From assembly GCA_028023455.1 (NCBI GenBank), contig JAQFVV010012497.1:560001-624000 (forward strand): a DNA stretch of 64,000 nucleotides, given 5' to 3'. Below the pieces are notes generated by a model. The model was not told the origin of the DNA and ran no database searches. It was given only the letters and a program-made list of their open reading frames with translations. Within the stretch, counting starts at the first letter, position 1. Each line of letters opens with the position of its first letter. This document shows, piece by piece, positions 57,898 through 64,000 of the stretch. Both the position numbers and the translations under genes were made by a program. The DNA is from Epiperipatus broadwayi. Taxonomy: Eukaryota; Onychophora; Udeonychophora; Euonychophora; Peripatidae.

Positions 57898-60085
57898 CAT
57901 TGTGTAAAATAAGATTTTGTAGATGTGACATGAATTAAAAAGAAAATTATACTTAAAGAGATTGCTACTATATCAAAATCTACCTACTTAGTTGATTATT
58001 CTTTGAATTAGTAAATTTGTTATTGCAATTTCATACTGGTATCATAAGTGAATGACAATTAGTTGCACATTTATTTAACAACCAAATTATTTACAAATTT
58101 GTAATATCCAACACATAAAGCTTTGAAGTTATTATATTTTATTTAAAAATATGCAACTATTTATTAATATTTATTTTTTATATGAAATTTCTAGTTTTTG
58201 CAAATACTGTAATAATATCATAAATTAAGAAATTTAGTAATTCCATGTTTAAAGAGTAATTATTTGAAACCAATAATTTAAATTAATAGTATTAATGTCC
58301 TATTTCTTCTTCTACTATAAAATGAAAATAATTATTCTCTCAAAAATCTTTAAAAAATGCTAATTATTTTATTATCGAAATGACATCCTATTATAATCAT
58401 CCCCTCATTATATATTTTTATTTTGTATTTAAAATCAATAAATGTGTTATTTTATATTTTAAATGTAAAAAAAAAAAAAAAAAAGCAATATGAAAAATAT
58501 ATGAAGCAATATAACAGCTTTTCGTATTTAGATTTTATGCTTGCAATTTTATAGATTACTTTATTATGATATTGTGGAGTCACAATATCCAATATATATT
58601 TTTTCCAACTCTATTGCTCATGTTTTATAAATTTTGTTGATAATTCTATATATATTTTTTACTGATTGTTCTGTAGGTGTACAATAATTTTCAACACTCA
58701 CATGTTTATAAAGCACAGTCTCTTATTTTTATGTGTCTAATATGTATATACAAATAGATTTTTTTTAATGTAATAATTAATAATAAATTGAGAGAATACA
58801 ACTACATATTATTTATTGTATATTTATATTCACATTCACTCAAAAAATAATTATATATTTATTATTTCATAATTATTTTTAAAAAAATAAAATAAAATGG
58901 GCAGCTTAGTGTCAGATTTTGATTTTCTCAAGCATTTGATGTATTAAAATAATCTTTCTCCAATATTTTTTTTTTCTTATGAAAAAGTGTGATAGCAGTC
59001 TCATTATTGGCAGATGCTGCTTCTCTAATTTTGATGTTTATTAAGTTCGTATTGATTTCTGAATCTGTAGAATCACCCTATTTGCAGTTACCCATTTCAG
59101 GTTTTTGAGTAAACTCTGCATACAAACTTTAAACTTTCTGATAACAAGAACCTTTTATTGGTTCTTTTTCTTACCCCCATCATAGCTGTTAGTTTATTGC
59201 TTAAAGTTTACCTATTCTATTAAAGATTATACTGTTGTATTTAGAAAGCATTTTATTTACTAAATACTGTACTATATCAAACTTTTTGAAAGAAAAAAGT
59301 GCACATCCTTTATTTGTAAGCCAAAGAAGTGTTATTAATAAATAGGACCACATACATTAAATCGTATTATTTGAAAATGTAGATTTTATAAGGATGTTTC
59401 AATATGAAAAAGTGGCAACTGTCATATTTGTAACATTTATTAAATTTAGAAATTTTAATGTTGTTATTTTTTACATATTCACTTTTTTTTTTTTTTTGAT
59501 TGAGTAAAATTGAATTAATGTATATTGATACAACACATGTCATGATTCCACTGTCCAAATAAAAAGTAATTTTACTTGTATCATACAAGGGAAATAAAGA
59601 GTTTAAAAAATTGCTGAGGGAGTGATTTATTCTCTATTATCCATGCCTTTTACTAGCAAAAACTTTTCTATTTTGTTATTGTTTATATATATTATAATGA
59701 TCCGGAGAATTAAACTTAACGTCATCTGCACTATAGGGCGCCATCTAGGCATTTGAACCTAGAATAATTTATAAAGTAGGCAGATACGTAAGTCAAAAAA
59801 AATATTTTTTTTTTATATATATTTTGATATCCGGTCATTAGCCCATTGTCACTAGCTCAGTGGAACAGCAGAGATTTATATTTTATAATTCTTATCTAAT
59901 AATAATTTTTTAAAAAAGAATAAAATAAGCCACTGCCAGAAATTAACACACAAACATTTATTTACACACATATATACTTAAAATTATTTTAGTATCAGTT
60001 TACATTTTAAAATTTAACTTACATTTTTAACTTTGATTTTAATTTACATTTTAATTTTTATAAATTTACATTTTAATTTTTATGC
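57898..60085. other. AT-rich noncoding stretch
   Basis: No supported gene. An A-run of 18 at about 58,467-58,484 is present. A patch at 59,700-59,870 is less AT-rich (AGGGCGCCATCTAGGCATTTG; CACTAGCTCAGTGGAAC, which resembles a tRNA A box but has no B box at the right distance). Confidence 0.4.
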
Positions 60086-60087
60086 TA

Positions 60088-61728
60088 TTATACGTTCGCA
60101 CAGATGGATTTCTAAAAGTTTGTTTTATAAAATGTGTTTTTAATGTTGAATATAGATCGGTTACATAGATTACACGGTCAAAAAATATTTTAAAATAAAC
60201 ATAAACGATCAAAATACAAAGTCATTGTACCGCCAATTGCATAGGGAATACAAGAAACCCAATGGTATTCATCATAAGATACCGCATTGGCACCAATAAC
60301 TTAAAAGACATCCGAAATAAATACATCTTAGATACTCACCGTAAGGTATCAGTGTTTACCGAATGTCTATATATTTTGATCAAATATGAAAACCAAAAAA
60401 CATAATTAACCGGTAACGAACCCATGCAAGCGTCTATACCCAACTTAAATTTAATGCATTTTTATTTAGAGTGTTGAGTATGAATAGACTACATAGATTT
60501 GCATTTGAAAAGAAAATATTCTATCCTTGTTTAACCTTAGGCCAAAAGTTCGCATTCAAATCAACTTCAATCCATCTGATATATCGATGTATTCAATGTA
60601 ATACGACTACGACAGCACAAATAGGTTAAAAGAAGAAATTGCCTTTCATCAGATAGGAATACTACATCTATCTAACGATAAGAGCAATAAAAAAAAAACT
60701 CCATAGGAAGGAACTGCGGTCTCCATCTTATAATTCCTCCCATAGGCAAAACGAGTGTGTGCGGCATATAAAGCGATTCTGCCCGTAGCGAATCTCGTAC
60801 TACATCTACTAATTACACCAATATATCCAATCCATTGACCCAATTTAACTACAAAACAAATAACCTAAGATTACCCTCCCCTAATATAACTTTACAAATC
60901 TATATAGCCATTCATGCCCGACTTAAGTTTAACATTTATATAATTTAATTTATCGCAAAACAAAAATCATAAATAAAACTTAAAGAACAAAAAAAAAAAA
61001 TGGAAATGATTTTACAAAAAAGAAATACATCAAATAAAATTATAACTAATTAATAAATAACGTTGGTCAGATAGGATTCTATTTTTTATAGATTAAATAC
61101 TGAGAAAGTTTATATTTTAAAGTTCTTAGTGTTTCAAAATGTTTTTAAAGTTCTTACGATTTTTAAAACGTTCCTCTTTATCCATTGCATGCCATTTGGA
61201 ATCCACGTTAAATCCCCCGATGATCCTGTTGTCCTCAGTATAAGAAAAGCGATGTTTCATTTCTTTTTTTTTTTTTATAAAAACTGAAGGGAGTGAAGAG
61301 TGCGTCTTTTCAATCCCTTCTCCTTCAACTCCGCACTAACACATATAGTCACATCTCGTAATAATCTATTATTCCACTCACTTTTTATAGTAGCCTTTCA
61401 GATCCAGTGGACATTACGTCACGATGATGTGATGGTCCTTTCGCTGAGGTCCGATTCCATTGTTTTTCATTCATTGGCTATTAGTTTCTATTGTTTTCCT
61501 ATCTGACCGATGCTTATACATTTAAATGCCCAAGGCTAGTTTACATTTGACTAATTAAATTAATCATTTCCATTTTTTCAATAACATTAATTAATTTGTT
61601 TTGTACAAACTTAGATATATTTTTATCTTTAAATCTTTACTGACAATTTAGTTTTAAAATACTTTTTCTTTTTTTTAATAAAGTTTTATTTGAATAATTT
61701 TTTTTCATCTGTGCGATTATATAGATAC
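60088..61728. other. CpG-richer island, possibly a DNA element with short inverted ends
   Basis: CpG dinucleotides are scarce elsewhere but frequent here (for example 60,225-60,300, 60,340-60,430, 60,595-60,800 and 61,190-61,450). Near its left edge TTCGCACAGATGG (60,094-60,106) is inverted at the right edge as CATCTGTGCGATT (61,708-61,720), each flanked by TATA-rich sequence; this could be a terminal inverted repeat of an element of about 1.6 kb. No coding frame with a known motif exists; the 64-codon minus-strand frame at 60,843-60,649 lacks an ATG start. Alternatives are an unmethylated regulatory island or a younger insertion not yet eroded by CpG decay. Confidence 0.35.
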
Positions 61729-61828
61729 GAGTTTAGTATAGAATTTTAATTTTCAATTTTTAATTCTTAAAAAAAAAAGTTTTATTTGCGAACTTTTATT
61801 TTTTTCATGTTTACTAATAAAAAAACAA

Positions 61829-61853
61829 TGTAACGACGTCTGTGCTCGTTACA
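61829..61853. repeat. Short palindrome TGTAACGA...TCGTTACA
   Basis: 8-bp perfect arms around CGTCTGTGC. TGTAAC...GTTACA termini are typical of some LTRs and MITEs, so this may be the scar or collapsed ends of an element. Confidence 0.45.
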
Positions 61854-62046
61854 ATATATATATGATCATTCGAAACCAGTCAGTACTTAAACAATCCCAA
61901 TACAGATAACAATCTCAAACTGTTGTCATGGCAGCCTCCTTTTAATAATAAAGGTGGGATATATATATTCAACCATGATTTCAGCATCTAAGAGATGAGG
62001 AATTTCATAGATAAGTATATAAAATTTCTACTGACTGTTACCTTTG

Positions 62047-62120
62047 GCAGGATGGCTCAGTTGGTTAGAGCATTATCTTAAAATTCAAGAATCTAAGGAC
62101 CGAGGTTCAAATTCCATGCT
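62047..62120 (+). repeat. tRNA-like sequence (tRNA pseudogene or tRNA-SINE head)
   Basis: A perfect A box TGGCTCAGTTGG (62,053-62,064) sits in a good D-arm (GCTCAGTTGGTTAGAGC). A near-consensus B box GGTTCAAATTCC begins at 62,104. The anticodon arm is poorly paired and the acceptor ends do not match well, and the A-to-B spacing is about 39 nt. It is therefore probably not a working tRNA, but the promoter boxes could still support RNA polymerase III transcription. Confidence 0.55.
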
Positions 62121-62129
62121 AGTATTAAT

Positions 62130-63225
62130 ACCTCTCGAAACATTATGCATGTATTAACCTGTTTGATGTGCTATTACTAACAGTTGAATATATTTGGAAT
62201 ATTTAAATAAAATTAAATTTTTCTAAAGACATTCAATACGCATATTAGATGATGGAAATAGTCCAATATAAAAATACAACTAGAATACCATCATCATAAA
62301 CCTTCAGGAAAACACTAAGAATATGATTTGGTTTTACTCATATTCTTGATATAAATATATAATTAATAAATTTATAAAACAATCTTATAGCAAATTAAAT
62401 CAAACATTTAGTACTTCTAATACCATCAAACAAATTCAAATAAAAGTAGTGCAGCAGCAGATTTAGAACTGAAGATTCCAAGATCTATCCTCAAGCAAAG
62501 TTTAACTGCATAAAACTATTAAATGCTTAATCTATCATTTTAGTTATATATAAATATCACACTTTTTTGAGCAATTTACTGTACGATTATTTGTTTAAAT
62601 TCAAGTAACACTTTCAAACCAATATTTGAATCTATTTCAAAGATTTTTTTTAACATTAATTATGGTAGATTTTGATATCTCTCTTTCACTGGCTTGAAAA
62701 GTATATTTTAATTTTTCAAGCAATTGTTCAATCACAAACGCACATATATAAAGTTAATGTTGGTTTTAATTTAATTAATGAGATTTATGTAAAATGGAAT
62801 TAACTAAGTATAATATATTGTACCGTTTATATATATGGTACAAATATATTGGCATTTGGGTTTGGGTAAACACTAAAGGAAGAAGTAAATTTAGCGATAT
62901 TATAAAAATATGCAATTAAAATTTTTTTTTTTTTAACGTACAATGAAAGTTACATTTTTCGTTTATATATTTTTTTTATGTGATTAAAAATAAAGGTTAA
63001 AATTGGAAAGAATAAAAGACACACAGATTACTAATCCAGATAAATTAAAAGAATTCTAAAAGTAAAAAGCTTACAATTAGAAAATTAAAAGAACTCCAAA
63101 AGTAAAAAGATTACAATTAGAAAAATCTTTTTAGGTAATTAAAGATGGCAGAAATATGCTAAAAAAATAAAGACTTTGTAACGTAAATTTGATAAAGAAT
63201 GTACAAGATTATAAACCTAAGCGCC
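62130..63225. other. AT-rich noncoding stretch with a small direct repeat
   Basis: Two adjacent copies of AAAGTAAAAAG(C/A)TTACAATTAG occur at about 63,058-63,080 and 63,098-63,120. Otherwise nothing was recognised. Confidence 0.45.
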
Positions 63226-63268
63226 ATGATAATAATAACATGTATAGAAGTCTGAAAATGACCTCGAG

Positions 63269-63545
63269 TATAAAAAGGGGGAGACCAGTTTGATCAGCGT
63301 CTTGTCTGTTTTTCCTTTGGTTGGTCCTGGATAACAAAAATATATCTAGGACCACTCTATGCTGAAATAATTCTGCATGTTGGAATGGACTGAGGCTTTT
63401 GCTGACATTGTTCCTGAAGACGAACACCAGAAAAGTTTTCGTGACTAACCATTAGGATAGACCAAGGCCGAGTTCATTCTCCCACAGAAAAAACTATGCA
63501 TAGTAATCTACAATCTTTGTGAACTCGCTAAACTTACCGGTAAGT
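63269..63545 (+). promoter_or_regulatory. TATA promoter, first-exon-like sequence and consensus splice donor (or LTR)
   Basis: TATAAAAAGG at 63,269-63,278 precedes TGATCAGCG with a TCAG initiator whose A is at 63,296 (T of TATA at -27). The following 240 bp are GC-balanced. They contain a 23-codon ORF starting at ATG 63,377 (MLEWTEAFADIV...) and ending at TAA 63,446-63,448, and end at ACCG|GTAAGT (donor G at 63,540). The donor lies in the perfect 16-bp palindrome AACTTACCGGTAAGTT (63,531-63,546). This could be the 5' end of a host transcript with a short upstream ORF, or the U3-R part of an LTR. No LTR partner is in the window. Confidence 0.4.
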
Positions 63546-63546
63546 T

Positions 63547-64000
63547 AAGATTAACTATTCCCGATTGTGACTAAATCAAGCATTTGAAAACCAAACTCCA
63601 ATAAGCTTATAATATAATCCAGATAGAAACATTAAAATTTTATTATTCAAGAGACTTTTGTTTAACTGAGAAATCTAAGTGTAGTAGAAACCGTTTTAAT
63701 TAATTGAATCATGTCTGAATTAGTATGCATGCTTTCCAATTAATTAGTAATTTATCTTCAAACATTTTAATTTGTTAGAATAAAATATTTATTTCTAATA
63801 GCAACCTTTCATTGTACGTTATTGATGATTATTATTAAATTTATTAATATTAGTTTATTAAGATTTGAAAGTATAATTTACTTTTGCCAATATTTGTTGA
63901 CTAAGCTCCAGGAATAATAATATCTAGAAAATAACCTTAGTTACGGTAAAATATGACACCAATTCTTTTAAAATAATTTTCTTTTTTATTTACGATGAAC
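63547..64000. other. AT-rich noncoding stretch to the right edge
   Basis: No gene or repeat recognised. If the donor at 63,540 is used, this would be intron. Confidence 0.4.

Noticed and set aside
59840-59875. Possible tRNA from CACTAGCTCAGTGG
   Set aside because: An A-box-like word without a B box at the right distance or any cloverleaf.
60649-60843. 64-codon minus-strand frame in the CpG-rich island, at first sight a small gene
   Set aside because: Its apparent first codon is TTG, not ATG; no domain, no splice context and no similarity recognised.
63209-63427. 72-codon minus-strand frame opposite the promoter-like region
   Set aside because: It starts at a GTG and is antisense to the better-supported TATA/exon/donor arrangement on the plus strand.

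Overview
This is a eukaryotic, almost certainly invertebrate metazoan, window. It is very AT-rich (about three quarters A+T by eye), CpG-poor over most of its length, full of short microsatellites and homopolymer runs, and has no bacterial gene organisation. The transposons suggest an animal: a ZBED5/GTF2IRD2-like hAT transposase, mariner elements with a degenerate HDNAP/SPDL catalytic region, 'craniofacial development protein 2-like' endonuclease/reverse-transcriptase LINEs, other LINE families and tRNA-derived SINEs. The sequence does not settle the clade; an arthropod such as a chelicerate fits, but that is a guess. I found no confident host protein-coding gene. The window reads as a gene desert or very large intron filled with decayed mobile DNA.

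Left part (1-21 kb): the window opens inside a minus-strand hAT element whose 5' terminal inverted repeat is at 2,011. A small fold-back repeat follows at 3.0 kb, then a decayed plus-strand LINE at 6.3-7.6 kb, a SINE at 8.9 kb, a 37-bp-arm hairpin at 11.8 kb, a different plus-strand LINE at 17.6-18.95 kb, a tRNA-like head at 19.06 kb and a second SINE copy at 20.06 kb.

Middle (21-35 kb): an exon-like island at 21.07 kb, an internally deleted mariner at 22.7-23.6 kb, and a nearly full-length but frameshifted RTE-like LINE at 24.2-27.2 kb ending in a (TAA)n tail. Immediately downstream lies a 1.41-kb recent tandem duplication (27.24-30.07 kb). Each unit contains a large imperfect palindrome; a diverged partial copy lies at 23.6-23.9 kb. 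A second, 5'-truncated copy of the same LINE lies at 30.2-31.4 kb on the opposite strand. A 1,201-bp DNA transposon with clear inverted ends and TA target-site duplications occupies 32,060-33,260.

Right part (35-64 kb): a TATA-containing promoter-like island at 35.4-35.6 kb, a possible very decayed BEL/Pao-like retrotransposon on the minus strand at 39.1-42.1 kb, a minus-strand SINE at 44.1 kb, and about 10 kb of featureless AT-rich DNA. From 54 to 58 kb is a mariner cluster: one minus-strand copy with both ends and TA duplications, then a tandemly duplicated segment carrying two plus-strand copies. One duplicate was later split by an insertion of about 370 bp that contains 77-bp inverted arms. 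The last 4 kb are less AT-rich and hold the most CpGs (60.1-61.7 kb), a tRNA-like sequence at 62.05 kb, and a TATA box, short ORF and consensus splice donor at 63.27-63.55 kb. That last stretch is the best candidate for the 5' end of a real transcription unit, or for an LTR.

Nothing forms an operon or pathway. The informative content is the transposon history: shared internal deletions, tandem duplications that can be dated relative to later insertions, and sequence shared between unrelated elements.
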